Shown: positions 40,553 through 49,305 of the stretch, piece after piece
Layout of the letters: each line of letters opens with the position of its first letter
Position numbering within the stretch: the stretch's first letter is position 1
From: JAKAFX01 sp049965715
GTDB lineage: Archaea > Thermoplasmatota > Thermoplasmata > Thermoplasmatales > Thermoplasmataceae
Length of the DNA: 64,000 bases
Assembly (NCBI GenBank): GCA_049965715.1
Contig: JBMFWA010000005.1
Span: forward strand, 1-64,000
Direction: 5' to 3'
Made by a program: the position numbers and the translations under genes
The notes under the pieces: generated by a model
Told to the model about the DNA's origin: nothing
Seen by the model: the letters and a program-made list of their open reading frames with translations, nothing else
Databases searched by the model: none

Positions 40553-40771
40553 TTACTCCTCCCTTCCCGATATGTAAAGCATTCCAATAATCCCTCCAAC
40601 CAGTATCAATGAAATGAGCTCAAACGGAACAAGATACTCTCCGAAAAGGCTGCTGCTTATCGCGGTGATGTTCTGATTGATGCGTTCAATGGAACCGCTG
40701 ATCTGAATTATTTCCACAAATATCACGAGAAAGAAGAAAGCTGAGGCAAGCGCCGCTGCATATTTATTCAA
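40553..40771 (-). CDS. nuoJ: subunit J, C-terminal part (split gene)
   Basis: A 72-residue protein with two hydrophobic helices: YAAALASAFFFLVIFVEIIQ, and the segment near its end, VPFELISLILVGGIIGMLYISG. The latter matches the last NuoJ helix (canonical: PFE-x-xSxLLLVAMVGAIVL). Fused NuoJ proteins of bacteria contain this as their C-terminal third. Here it is a separate gene, overlapping the N-terminal part by eight bases. A NuoJ split into two subunits is also described in Thermoplasma-like archaea and in Fpo of methanogens, so it is probably functional and not a frameshift. Confidence 0.85.
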   Translation of the reverse strand: MNKYAAALASAFFFLVIFVEIIQISGSIERINQNITAISSSLFGEYLVPFELISLILVGGIIGMLYISGREE

Positions 40772-41012
40772 CTTCCTTCCCTCCTGTGAGCATCAGGGTG
40801 AAGACTATAAGAGTGACTACTGCGCCTACGTAAACGAGGAGCTCAATTGCGCCAAGGAAACTTGCGCCCATGAATATGAAAAGACCGCCCATTGTAAACA
40901 GAAACATCATGAGCCAAGTGGCGGAATGCACAATATTCTTTTCCCTAACAGCTTCCAGTGAAGTTATCACAAGGAAAAGCGCAAAGATCAGGAAGATAAT
41001 GGTGAATATCAT
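40764..41012 (-). CDS. nuoJ: subunit J, N-terminal part (split gene)
   Basis: An 82-residue protein starting MIFTIIFLIFALFLVITSLE, with three hydrophobic helices. The conserved NuoJ pi-bulge helix is in FLGAIELLVYVGAVVTLIVFTLMLTGGKE (near residue 55; canonical AEFLGxxQIxVYVGAIxVLFLFVIML). A long in-frame extension upstream lies inside nuoI and is not needed: ATG 41012 overlaps the nuoI stop in an ATGA and gives the standard N-terminus. This piece and the next gene together correspond to a single bacterial NuoJ. Confidence 0.87.
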   Translation of the reverse strand: MIFTIIFLIFALFLVITSLEAVREKNIVHSATWLMMFLFTMGGLFIFMGASFLGAIELLVYVGAVVTLIVFTLMLTGGKEVE

Positions 41013-41452
41013 TTCTTGACCTTGTCCTCCTCCAGAGCCAGCTCTTCGGGAGAATAGGTGAAGCTGTTCCGGGTTCTTGATGTCTCGAACACATTGGTGA
41101 GGTATATTGCCTCGGTGGGGCATATTTCCTGGCAGTTTCTGCACACTGTGCAGGTGCCGAAATTTACGTCCGGATATATCTTTCTCTTGTTCCTCGGGTT
41201 TTCCCTGTCAACGGGCTGCATCTTGATACTTCCATTGGGACATACCTGTTCGCACAGCGTACAGCCGACACAGTCGTCAAGCTTTAGAAAGATGCGAAAC
41301 CTGAATCTTTCAGGCATCTCGCGTTTCTCTTCTGGATACTGAACTGTAACAGGTTTTTCAAAGAGGTGCTTGCCCACTGTGGCCATTCCACCAATCATGC
41401 CTATCAGAGGCACTCTCTTCTTTGGTTCTTCAACTTCCTTTACACCTATCAT
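41009..41452 (-). CDS. nuoI: subunit I, 2x[4Fe-4S] ferredoxin-like
   Basis: A 147-residue subunit. Two 4Fe-4S motifs are complete: CVGCTLCEQVCP (near residues 61-72) and CTVCRNCQEICP (near 100-111). They carry clusters N6a and N6b that lead electrons to NuoB. The N-terminal helical extension that lies on the membrane (VGKHLFEKPVTVQYPEEKRE) is present. In the absence of NuoEFG, NuoI is the likely entry point for electrons, possibly from a reduced ferredoxin. It follows nuoH by six bases. Confidence 0.93.
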   Translation of the reverse strand: MIGVKEVEEPKKRVPLIGMIGGMATVGKHLFEKPVTVQYPEEKREMPERFRFRIFLKLDDCVGCTLCEQVCPNGSIKMQPVDRENPRNKRKIYPDVNFGTCTVCRNCQEICPTEAIYLTNVFETSRTRNSFTYSPEELALEEDKVKK

Positions 41453-41458
41453 GATTTA

Positions 41459-42499
41459 TCACCACCCCAATCCAAGGGTAAGTATTCCAACTAGAATCAG
41501 GTTTATGAATGAAACCGGGAGAAGATATTTCCAGCCAAAATTGACAAACTTGTCAATCCTTATTCGTGGAAGCGAGAGCCATACTGTGAACGATATAAGC
41601 ACGAGTATGATCGCCTTTATGAACACCCAGATGGGTCCGATGCTGCTTGAGAAAGGTCCTGAGTATCCTCCGAGGTAAAGCGTGGATAGGAGGGTTGAAC
41701 CAAGCAGTATTGTACCGAACATGCCGATGTAGAACATCGCAAATCTCATTCCAGTATACTCTGTGGAATAACCAGAAACGAGTTCACTGTCACTTTCACC
41801 CATATCGAAAGGAGTGTACGAGGCCCTCGCAACCATTGCAATGAAGAACAGGAATATTCCCAGGGGCTGAAGTATACCATATGCCAGGAATTGTGCTGAA
41901 ACCAGAGATTCCATATCAAGCGGTGTTGAAACCCTGGCGGATGCCATCATGACTACCGCAAGCAATGAAAGCATCATGGGAACTTCAAATGATACGTCTT
42001 TCGCAACTGCCCTGAGTGCACCCAGAAGAGCATACTTATTATGGGAACTGACTCCGGCCAGAAGCTCCCCTATTGGCATGATTGCCATCAGCGCAAATAT
42101 GAGAATCACGCTTACTGTGGAATGCGTCGCCGTGATGCTCCCGATCCAGTAAAGGGAACCGTAGGGAATGAGAACAAAAGCCAGCATAAGGCCTATGAGC
42201 ACCATCATCGGTGCCACTACATATGGAAAGTTGTCTCTCTCGGAAGGAAGAATTGATTCCTTTCCCATCAGTTTGAACGCATCAGCTATGAGCTGCAGGG
42301 AGCCAAATTTCCCAACCCTGTTTGGCCCCAGCCTCTGCTGAAGCCTTGCCATGAATTTCCTGAAAAGGTAAATCATGAGTATGAGGAGGAGGGCGATAAC
42401 TATCAGGTAGAGAATGGCCTGGATCAGATACGAAACTGCGTAACCAAGATCATGACCAAGAAAGGAGAAAACGCCAAAAAGTCTTTCCAGTAAGCTCAT
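41459..42499 (-). CDS. nuoH: subunit H, quinone-site membrane subunit
   Basis: A 346-residue membrane protein with about eight helices. Typical NuoH elements: RLQQRLGPNRVGKFGSLQLIADAFKLMGKE (near residue 53, the cytosolic loop close to the quinone entrance), GSDSELVSGYSTEYTGMRFAMFY (near 238; here it reads MGESDSELVSGYSTEY), and LPRIRIDKFVNFGWKYLLPVSFINLI near the C-terminus, with its conserved Arg-x-Asp. It couples quinone reduction at the NuoB/D/H junction to the proton channels. It overlaps nuoD by four bases (ATGA). Confidence 0.93.
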   Translation of the reverse strand: MSLLERLFGVFSFLGHDLGYAVSYLIQAILYLIVIALLLILMIYLFRKFMARLQQRLGPNRVGKFGSLQLIADAFKLMGKESILPSERDNFPYVVAPMMVLIGLMLAFVLIPYGSLYWIGSITATHSTVSVILIFALMAIMPIGELLAGVSSHNKYALLGALRAVAKDVSFEVPMMLSLLAVVMMASARVSTPLDMESLVSAQFLAYGILQPLGIFLFFIAMVARASYTPFDMGESDSELVSGYSTEYTGMRFAMFYIGMFGTILLGSTLLSTLYLGGYSGPFSSSIGPIWVFIKAIILVLISFTVWLSLPRIRIDKFVNFGWKYLLPVSFINLILVGILTLGLGW

Positions 42500-43599
42500 C
42501 TGTCAATCTCCCCGAAAACAAGATCAAACGTCCCCAGAATCGCAATCAGGTCTGCGATCATCTTATCCTTGGCCACGACCGGTATTATTGAAAGATTTTT
42601 GAACGTGGGGCTCCTCACGTGAACACGATATGGCTTGACCCCGCCGTCGCCAACTATGTACACACCAAACTCGCCCTTTGATGATTCCGTTCTTGCATAA
42701 ACCTCTCCTTCTCCTCTCAACCTTATCATGAGGGATTTTTTTGCTTTGGGGTTAAAATATGGCCCGTCCGGGATTTTTGTGATTGCCTGGTCAACTATTT
42801 TCACAGACTGCCTTATCTCTTCCAGCCTGATCAGGAATCTTGCAAGATTGTCCCCTTTCTGTGACACGGGTATATCAAAATTCAGTTTATCGTAGACGAG
42901 ATAAGGTTCCTCCTTCCTCACATCATAAGGCACGCCGGATGCGCGAAGTATTGGCCCGGTCACGCCATAGCTGATTGCTGTCTCCTTATCGATGACTCCA
43001 AGCCCTTTGTTCCTCGAAAGGAAAATATCGTTCTTCAAAAAGAGATTTGCTATTTCCTCCAGCTTTTTTGGAAACTGTTTTATGAATTCCTTGATCTCTT
43101 CAATTATCTTGGGAGTTATATCCTGGTACACTCCGCCTATGCTCATGTAGTTGTACTGCTGCCTTGTCCCGGAAAGTTCTACGAAGATGTTCAGAATCTT
43201 TTCACGTTCGATGAAGCAGTAGAAAAATGGTGTAAGCATTCCAAGATCGAGACCAAAGGCGCCCATCCATACGAGGTGGGCTGCAATCCTGTTTAGTTCC
43301 GCTGCCACCACACGGATCCACTTTGCCCTCTCCGGAGGTTCAACACCCAGTAATTTCTCTGCAGCCTCAAGAAATCCCACTTCCATGTTCATGGCTCCCA
43401 CATAATCCATTCTGTCAAAATAGACTATGTTATCGCAGAAGTAATCCATCTCGCAGAGTTTTTCAGCGTTTCTGTGAAGGTAGCCTATGATTGGTTCAAT
43501 TTCCCTGACAATCTCGCCGTCAAGTTTAAGCCGCAGCCTGAGGACACCGTGCATGGAGGGGTGCTGTGGCCCCATGTTAAGCTCTACCAGGTTGGACAT
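42496..43599 (-). CDS. nuoD: subunit D, 49-kDa type
   Basis: About 367 residues. The N-terminal VELNMGPQHPSMHGVLRLRL carries the HPSxHG loop whose His takes part in quinone reduction. The family motif GYLHRNAEKLCE is near residue 41, and GASGVPYDVRKEEPY is near 205. The C-terminus ends IADLIAILGTFDLVFGEIDR, with the final Asp-Arg characteristic of NuoD. The nickel ligands of the related hydrogenases are absent, as expected. An ATG two codons earlier (43605) is possible; both overlap the nuoC stop. It forms the peripheral arm with NuoB, C and I. Confidence 0.93.
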   Translation of the reverse strand: MSNLVELNMGPQHPSMHGVLRLRLKLDGEIVREIEPIIGYLHRNAEKLCEMDYFCDNIVYFDRMDYVGAMNMEVGFLEAAEKLLGVEPPERAKWIRVVAAELNRIAAHLVWMGAFGLDLGMLTPFFYCFIEREKILNIFVELSGTRQQYNYMSIGGVYQDITPKIIEEIKEFIKQFPKKLEEIANLFLKNDIFLSRNKGLGVIDKETAISYGVTGPILRASGVPYDVRKEEPYLVYDKLNFDIPVSQKGDNLARFLIRLEEIRQSVKIVDQAITKIPDGPYFNPKAKKSLMIRLRGEGEVYARTESSKGEFGVYIVGDGGVKPYRVHVRSPTFKNLSIIPVVAKDKMIADLIAILGTFDLVFGEIDR

Positions 43600-44057
43600 T
43601 ACCAACCATCCCCTGGATCGAAGGTGGCATAGTCCTCTCCATATTCATCCATGTTGATGTACTGAACATTATTCAGATCGTAATCCTTTCTCAGTGGATG
43701 TCCTACCCAGCTCTCAGGGAGAAACATTCTCTTCAAATCCGGATGTCCCTCGAAGCGAATTCCCAGCATGTCATACTGTTCCCTTTCCTCCCAGTCTGCA
43801 CTTTTCCAAAGGGATATGAGGCTGGGTACGGTCAGGTTGTCAGTCGTGACCTTTACCACTATGTACTGGTTCTTTGAAAATGAATAAAGGTGGTAGACCA
43901 CCTCCATGTAATCCTTCCTGTCCACACCGGTTATCAGGGAAAGATGATCAAAACCATCCTGCTTCTTCTGTCGCATGAATTCAAGCAGATCTGATTTTTT
44001 AATGACAAATATGGGACGTCCGTCTTTCCCCTTTTTTTCTTCTATGATTTCAACCAT
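43599..44057 (-). CDS. nuoC: subunit C, 30-kDa type
   Basis: A 152-residue subunit. The core block runs HLSLITGVDRKDYMEVVYHLYSFSKNQ, then WKSADWEEREQYDMLGIRFEGHPDLKRMFLPESWVGHPLRKDYDL, which contains the family signature (E-R-E-x-x-DM-x-GI-x-FxGHP-x-LxR). It is not fused with NuoD, in contrast to E. coli. The protein braces NuoD and NuoI in the peripheral arm. It lies four bases after the nuoB stop and overlaps nuoD. Confidence 0.92.
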   Translation of the reverse strand: MVEIIEEKKGKDGRPIFVIKKSDLLEFMRQKKQDGFDHLSLITGVDRKDYMEVVYHLYSFSKNQYIVVKVTTDNLTVPSLISLWKSADWEEREQYDMLGIRFEGHPDLKRMFLPESWVGHPLRKDYDLNNVQYINMDEYGEDYATFDPGDGW

Positions 44058-44061
44058 GATT

Positions 44062-44535
44062 TCACCTGTCGGTTTCCCCTCTGATCTTTTTCTGCAGGGT
44101 CATGATGCCGTAGGTTAGAGCATCAGGGGTGGGCGGACAACCTGGCACGTACACATCCACCGGAACAACCCGATCAACTCCCAAAACCACAGAATAACCC
44201 TTGACATACGGACCTCCCTGTATAACGCACACACCCATAGCGATAACATATTTTGGATACGGCATTTCATCATAGAGTCTCTTGACCCTTGGAGCCATCT
44301 TCTTGGTGACGGTGCCCGACACAATCATGAGATCAGACTGACGCGGTGAATTTCTGAATATTTCACTGCCGAATCTGGAAATGTCAAAGTGCGATCCCTG
44401 CACTGCCATCATCTCTATGGCGCAGCAGGCAAGACCGAATGTGAGCGGCCACAGTGAATTGCTGCGTCCCCATTCAAGAGCTTTATCTATCGTCGTAGTG
44501 AGTATGCCGGTCTCCCCTGTCTTCAAGAAAGCCAC
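44062..44535 (-). CDS. nuoB: subunit B, 20-kDa type (cluster N2)
   Basis: A 157-residue subunit. All N2 cluster cysteines are present: the tandem pair in LTFGLACCAIEMMA (Cys37, Cys38), the Cys in IAMGVCVIQGGPY (near 102), and that in DVYVPGCPPTPDAL (near 132). FRNSPRQSDLMIVSGTVTKKMAP is the conserved segment between. N2 passes electrons to the quinone bound between NuoB and NuoD. The start overlaps nuoA by thirteen bases. Confidence 0.94.
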   Translation of the reverse strand: MAFLKTGETGILTTTIDKALEWGRSNSLWPLTFGLACCAIEMMAVQGSHFDISRFGSEIFRNSPRQSDLMIVSGTVTKKMAPRVKRLYDEMPYPKYVIAMGVCVIQGGPYVKGYSVVLGVDRVVPVDVYVPGCPPTPDALTYGIMTLQKKIRGETDR

Positions 44536-44960
44536 CTCATGTATCCTTCCTTAAAGGCATAATAAACTGCAAAAATTGGCATCAGCAGGAAGATTATTGT
44601 TTCAATGAAAGGATAAACCCCGAGGGAGTAAAAATCAAACGCCCATGCCAGAAGCAAAACCATGTCTACATCGAACAGAATGAACAGAAGAATCACCACA
44701 TAGTACTGGATGTTGACGAAACTGCCAAACTGGCCTCTGGCCTTCTCACCACTCTCGTAAGGCTCCCTGTATGTGGAATCCTTTACGGGCGGATCCGATT
44801 CGTTTGCAAGATTCCTAATAATGTCTGAAGGCTTCAGTGTAACCCTGCTGTTCTTATCATATCTCCTGAAGCCTATTGAAGGCAGAACGGAAAACAACCC
44901 TACCAAAGCAAGTACCAACAGTACAAAAACTACTGCGAGGACGATGTATCCGTCTACCAT
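44523..44960 (-). CDS. nuoA: subunit A, first gene of the nuo operon
   Basis: A 145-residue membrane subunit with three helices, starting MVDGYIVLAVVFVLLVLALVG. The loop between helices 1 and 2 contains YREPYESGEKARGQFGSFVN (canonical PYECG; here YESG, where Ser replaces the Cys). The second helix, YYVVILLFILFDVDMVLLLAWAF, has the conserved F-D-V-E-like acidic residue as Asp. It is the first gene of an operon of twelve nuo genes and two small extra genes. The minus-strand box CTTAAATA ahead of it gives leaderless spacing. Confidence 0.92.
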   Translation of the reverse strand: MVDGYIVLAVVFVLLVLALVGLFSVLPSIGFRRYDKNSRVTLKPSDIIRNLANESDPPVKDSTYREPYESGEKARGQFGSFVNIQYYVVILLFILFDVDMVLLLAWAFDFYSLGVYPFIETIIFLLMPIFAVYYAFKEGYMRWLS

Positions 44961-44974
44961 GCTACAGGATTGTA

Positions 44975-44990
44975 AGACGATATTTAAGCA
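44975..44990 (-). promoter_or_regulatory. TATA box of the nuo operon
   Basis: On the minus strand, TGCTTAAATATCG contains the TATA-like TTAAATA (plus-strand 44981-44987), 21-28 bases before the nuoA ATG at 44960. A second AT-rich run (ATAAAATAAA) lies just upstream. The mRNA for the entire 10-kb operon likely starts at or near the ATG. Confidence 0.5.
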
Positions 44991-45155
44991 TTTATTTTAT
45001 GCCTATTTTATTGGCTTGGACAGTAATCAGTAAAATTTGATAGAAGGACTTCTTTAGTATTCACAAACAGTCTATTGAACCCATACCTGCGACAGTATTA
45101 GCCGCCTGAGATTGCTTCAGTGAGATTCCCTCACCAGTCACTTGGGGGATCAGGT

Positions 45156-45899
45156 TTAACCGTACATCCGTTCCGTATTTCCTGTCGTACCGGGTTTCAT
45201 GGCAGAGATGTTGTCGGAAAGCTCCTTCAACTGTTTGTGCAGTTCGCCAACCGACTTCTGGAGCACCTCCACTGGAATTTTGAGCGAATAGATTTCGTTG
45301 AGTGCATTTATGAGTCGGAGCGCCCCGTCCGGGTCAGGAATCGTTGTGGCAAATTCTGTGATAAGGGCAGAGCTGCTTATGCCTTTCTCAATGCACTGGT
45401 TCATAATGGCACCTCCAACTCCGCCTATTAAAGCGGAGTTTGCAGGTTTAATGCCGCTTTTTTCATAAAGTGCAAGCTTTTCAGGTCCTGCAACACCATA
45501 GACCTCGCCGTCGTCTACAGGCATTGCAACCATTTCTCCGTCTATAATCAGAATATCGGATGGCTTTATTGACTGCAGCCATTCAACAATTACACTGCCG
45601 ATCTCGTAAAGCCCTTCATATTCAATCTGGGTTTCACAGATCAGGACGACAAGGTCCCTCTTCTCATTGGTATAAATCCGGAAGGGGTTTCTTAACTTCT
45701 TTCCTACAAAAACTGCAACCGGTGGAATATAAAAAGACCGCATGTGACCGACCTGGTCCAGTTCCAACTGCTCTATGATGTAGCTCATTGAAAGGACACC
45801 CGCAGGAGTTGAGCTAACAAAACCGCCTATTACAAGGGGGTTCCTGAAGGGCTTGTCGTCGTTGATGACCATCCTTGTTTTTAGCAAATCAGCAGACAC
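45156..45899 (-). CDS. PAC2-family protein (proteasome assembly chaperone-like)
   Basis: A 247-residue protein of the archaeal PAC2 family: NPLVIGGFVSSTPAGVLSMSYIIEQLELDQVGHM at the N-terminus (the conserved GFGGVGLVG-like loop), LVVLICETQIEYEGLYEIGSVIVEWL in the centre, and IGGVGGAIMNQCIEKGISSSALITEFA towards the end. The C-terminal 35 residues form a coiled coil (VLQKSVGELHKQLKELSDN). The eukaryotic relative helps assemble 20S proteasomes, and archaeal members bind proteasome or other complexes. The frame opens with GTG at 45899; ATG 45872 is an alternative start. AT-rich ATATTAAAATA near 45930-45942 is a likely TATA box, favouring GTG 45899. Confidence 0.8.
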   Translation of the reverse strand: MSADLLKTRMVINDDKPFRNPLVIGGFVSSTPAGVLSMSYIIEQLELDQVGHMRSFYIPPVAVFVGKKLRNPFRIYTNEKRDLVVLICETQIEYEGLYEIGSVIVEWLQSIKPSDILIIDGEMVAMPVDDGEVYGVAGPEKLALYEKSGIKPANSALIGGVGGAIMNQCIEKGISSSALITEFATTIPDPDGALRLINALNEIYSLKIPVEVLQKSVGELHKQLKELSDNISAMKPGTTGNTERMYG

Positions 45900-46199
45900 G
45901 TTTATCCGTTAGATATTGCCGCCCAGTTATTTTAATATTTGCGAATACTGGCAGGCCGAAACACAGGATAATGAATATTCCCTGAAGATATCTTGTGCGC
46001 TTCTTAGCCTGTCATTTTCTCCGCGTTCTGAAACATCAGGTTATGTTCTGGGTAAACCACCCAGACTGAGCTTAACCTTGATATTCCGGCTCTCCGGCAT
46101 TTCATTATCCGGCGTTGAAGAGTCTTTTTCAGGACAAGATCTCCAGATTGATTGCAGGTTGAGAGCGTATCTGAAATTCCAGAACGGGCGTCATGCACA
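45900..46199. other. 300-base gap between PAC2 and gatE
   Basis: It holds the PAC2 promoter (AT-rich box near 45930-45942) and, at 46047-46065, a perfect 7-bp hairpin TCTGGGT-AAACC-ACCCAGA with no T-run directly behind. Short frames on both strands have no recognisable product. No tRNA is seen. The hairpin may belong to the gatDE transcript end (minus strand) or be fortuitous. Confidence 0.4.
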
Positions 46200-48017
46200 T
46201 TATCCGCCCGTAATTTTCCTGATTTGTTCCATTGCCGTTTTTGGATCGTAAGGCCTCTTCACCTTCGCCCTGAAAACAGCCATGATATGTCCTGGGCTGG
46301 ATTCTTTTCCTTCCTCGGAAATTATCTCTTCTATTATCTTTCTGATCTCATCATTTCCCAGAGGTTTCAGAGAGTCCGACTCCAGGATTTTATCTATGTT
46401 TGATCCCCCTTCATACATCATTGAGATTCCCAGATCCAGGGACTCCCTTTTGAAACCGCGCTCTCTCATCTTAATGAGTGCCTCAATCAATTCACTGTCC
46501 GTAACTGTTTTCCCGCTCCTTCCCTCAAGCTCCCCTTTCCTCTGAAGAATGAATCTGGCAGACCATCTGGCATCTTCTGTTGCCCTGACAACATTCTCAA
46601 AGAATGATAGCAGGTTTTCAGAGTATATCGTTCTGCTGTCCTGGACGGATATTCCGTATTTTTTGGAAAGATTGCTTGAGGCTTCATCTATTGTTGAGGG
46701 GAGGCTCACTGCCTTCTCCTCTATTAAATGGGGATCATATGAAATATAAGGAATGTCAGTTTCCGGATACATCCTCTCCTTACCAGGCAATGGCCTCATA
46801 AAGACCGTGGTACCGTCCTTTCTCATGGCCCTGGTCTCAGACAGATCCAGGGATACTAGTTTTGCGAGCCTATCTTTCACAGTCTTTTCAATTTCTCCAG
46901 CCCTGTTAGACTCTGCAAGCACAATCATAAAACCGTCATTTTCACCAATGCCGATCCCGTTCCTGATCCTCTGTACTTCCATCTCGTCGATACCGTATCC
47001 CGGTAGCTCATCTGAGTGAATCATGCCATTTATTCCCATGGAATGAAGAGAGTCGGCAATTTCCCTTCCAATCCTGAACCTGCCCGATTTCATCAACCCC
47101 GAGAGATCCCTGGCGGGAGAGATCAACACGGAGTTTCCTCTGGAAACGGAATCCCTGATCATTTTGCTTCCTGTTGCAAGGAATAGAGGGGTGTAATCCC
47201 TGAAAGATATGCTTTTCTCCACAACTGAACCTTTCTCCCTGATGATCGATACGGCATCTGCAATCCATTTATTCCTTTCCCGTTCCGCCCTTATGGCATC
47301 CCTTATCTCGGAAATTTTCGATACGCCCTTGATCTCGATCCTTCCGTAGCCAAAGGATACGTTAACGTCCTGTCTTATGGCCTCAGCAGATTTCCTGAAT
47401 TTTCCAGATGCCATAACAAGAAATGATATCGCCTTTGCCGTCTCGACCGCATGTTCCTCGTCGATTATGTCAGGTTCCGTGGATATCTCAATCAGAGGTA
47501 TCCCGAGCCTGTCAAGGGAGTATGTGACCATTCTCCCATCCTCCTCACTCTTTCTGGCAGAATCCTCCTCCAGACACACACTTGAGATTCTGACCTTTCC
47601 CCTAGATGTCTTTATCCAGCCGCTTATGCCTATAAGTGCCGTTCTCTGGAATCCGGATGTGTTGGAACCGTCTATCACCATCTTCCTCATGGTGCATATC
47701 CTGTCAAACATCACGCATCCCAGCTTTTTTGATACCACGAGAGCTGTTTCAAGAGCATCGGGATCAATGTAGTGTGGAGGGTCCTCGTCCATTTCCACAA
47801 GACAGGTGTTATCCGAGATTGAATATGAAAAACGGCGATCCCTCCCTTTCTCGAAACCTGCAGCCTGATCTGTGATTCCCATCTCTCCCGTGGTTGCAAA
47901 CAGCCTCCTTGAAATCTTATCATCACTGAACGATTTTGCCTCTATTCCGCATCTGCAAAAGAGTTTCCCGGTGTTAAGCTGGATATGTATCTCCAGTCCT
48001 ATCTTATCGTCAGTCAA
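46200..48017 (-). CDS. gatE: Glu-tRNA(Gln) amidotransferase subunit E
   Basis: A 605-residue archaeal GatE. The N-terminal cradle domain begins IGLEIHIQLNTGKLFCRC (canonical GLE-x-H-x-QL) and continues through LVEMDEDPPHYIDPDALETAL. The kinase-like core has IDGSNTSGFQRTALIG and SLDRLGIPLIEISTEPDI, and AIRQDVNVSFGYGRIEIKGV (canonical RQDVNVS). An AspRS-type insertion domain (about residues 280-400) identifies GatE over GatB. The C-terminal YqeY-like tail runs to MEQIRKITGG. With GatD it converts Glu-tRNA(Gln) to Gln-tRNA(Gln). The start is TTG overlapping the gatD stop as TTGA. Confidence 0.95.
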   Translation of the reverse strand: MTDDKIGLEIHIQLNTGKLFCRCGIEAKSFSDDKISRRLFATTGEMGITDQAAGFEKGRDRRFSYSISDNTCLVEMDEDPPHYIDPDALETALVVSKKLGCVMFDRICTMRKMVIDGSNTSGFQRTALIGISGWIKTSRGKVRISSVCLEEDSARKSEEDGRMVTYSLDRLGIPLIEISTEPDIIDEEHAVETAKAISFLVMASGKFRKSAEAIRQDVNVSFGYGRIEIKGVSKISEIRDAIRAERERNKWIADAVSIIREKGSVVEKSISFRDYTPLFLATGSKMIRDSVSRGNSVLISPARDLSGLMKSGRFRIGREIADSLHSMGINGMIHSDELPGYGIDEMEVQRIRNGIGIGENDGFMIVLAESNRAGEIEKTVKDRLAKLVSLDLSETRAMRKDGTTVFMRPLPGKERMYPETDIPYISYDPHLIEEKAVSLPSTIDEASSNLSKKYGISVQDSRTIYSENLLSFFENVVRATEDARWSARFILQRKGELEGRSGKTVTDSELIEALIKMRERGFKRESLDLGISMMYEGGSNIDKILESDSLKPLGNDEIRKIIEEIISEEGKESSPGHIMAVFRAKVKRPYDPKTAMEQIRKITGG

Positions 48018-49252
48018 TCCGATCTCTCCGTAATCCTGCTGTTGATCTCGCCGCGAATGTTTTCCGACATCCTTGTTTCAAACTCCTCATCGCCATATTT
48101 ACCCAGGACATACATTGACTTGACAAACGCAACCTCTGGAAGCATGTTCTGAAAATACATGACTCCGGCATCCCTCAGTTTCCTCCCGGTTGAATAAACA
48201 TAGGGGTTCACGTTCCCAGAAAAGCACTGTGAGGTCATCACGAACCTGGTACCGTTTCTTATTAATCCCCTTATGGATCCGATGAGTTCTTCGGAAACGT
48301 GCCCTAAACCTGTCCCCATTATGATCATGGACCTCTTCCCGTTGCTGATTGATTCAAAGTCCGATGAAGTAATACCCGGATAGAAATATACCATGCCAAC
48401 CTTCTGTTCCAGACGTGTAAATAACTCTATTTTATCTGATACCTTCCTGTAGCTGGAGACAAAATTGACGTTCTTGTCCGCGTAAAACGCTATTTCTTTC
48501 TCATCGATTGCTTTGAAAGCGCTTCTCATGGAAGTGTGCATCTTTCTTGATCTGACAGCCCTGATCACTGAGATTTCAACGTCAGAGGAATTTCTGTGCA
48601 TTGCGATCGCCACCTCCCCCAAATTGGTTTTGGCGACCGCTATGCTCCCTTCGACATTCAGGTAGGAGTCGCTGCTGGGCCTGTCTGAACTTCGCTGAGA
48701 ACCGGTGAATACAATGGGTCGGGTCTGGGATTCGAACATGAATGATATTGCAGACGCAGTATAGGACATAGTGTCCGTACCATGGAAGACAATTATCCCG
48801 TTTCCCCTTTCCATCTTCTCCTTTATTCCTGATGCTATCCTGATCCAGTGAGAGGGTGTCATATTTTCACTCAGCACGCTTTCAATTATGCTGAAATCGA
48901 TGGTCTCCTTCTCTGATTCCATACCTGCGTTTTCCAGCACCCAGTCAATATCTTCTGACGGGCTCACTGCCCCGGTGCTGTAATCTATCTTGCTGGTTAT
49001 TGTACCCCCGGTTGACAGGATACTTATGCCGGATTCCACCACTCTTGTTCCGGTATCCTTCTTCCTTGCTGCCCGTGGTGGTTCAGAATTTATCAGTTCA
49101 ATTGAATCCTCCAGGAAGGCTGCATTGTATCCATTTTCCAGTTTGACAGTAAGTATTCCCTTCTCCACGCTGATGAAGGTACAGTGAATATCTGTACCTT
49201 TATATCTGATTAAAAGTTTTGAACCGTATTTGGTTTTTGAGAAATCAGGCAT
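48014..49252 (-). CDS. gatD: Glu-tRNA(Gln) amidotransferase subunit D
   Basis: About 412 residues. A small N-terminal domain of about 80 residues typical of GatD is followed by a type I L-asparaginase domain. Its two catalytic motifs are ISILSTGGTITSKIDYSTGA (first Thr, near 83) and IIVFHGTDTMSYTASAISFM (second Thr and Asp, near 160). SDSYLNVEGSIAVAK and GTGLGHVSEELIGSI follow as in the family. GatD releases ammonia from glutamine or asparagine and channels it to GatE. ATG 49252 has GGAGG eight bases before it, one of the few strong Shine-Dalgarno sites here, so I prefer it to the TTG two codons upstream. Confidence 0.94.
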   Translation of the reverse strand: MPDFSKTKYGSKLLIRYKGTDIHCTFISVEKGILTVKLENGYNAAFLEDSIELINSEPPRAARKKDTGTRVVESGISILSTGGTITSKIDYSTGAVSPSEDIDWVLENAGMESEKETIDFSIIESVLSENMTPSHWIRIASGIKEKMERGNGIIVFHGTDTMSYTASAISFMFESQTRPIVFTGSQRSSDRPSSDSYLNVEGSIAVAKTNLGEVAIAMHRNSSDVEISVIRAVRSRKMHTSMRSAFKAIDEKEIAFYADKNVNFVSSYRKVSDKIELFTRLEQKVGMVYFYPGITSSDFESISNGKRSMIIMGTGLGHVSEELIGSIRGLIRNGTRFVMTSQCFSGNVNPYVYSTGRKLRDAGVMYFQNMLPEVAFVKSMYVLGKYGDEEFETRMSENIRGEINSRITERSD

Positions 49253-49305
49253 GATCAAGCCCTCCGGACCAGTTGAATCTTTTTCATTCCTGACTGTATC
49301 GGCGT

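Noticed and set aside
40553..41012. Frameshifted nuoJ
   Set aside because: Each half has its own start and an overlapping junction, and split NuoJ/FpoJ occurs in related archaea. Treated as two real genes.
45916..46251. 111-codon plus-strand frame between PAC2 and gatE
   Set aside because: It runs into gatE antisense, lacks start context and looks non-coding.
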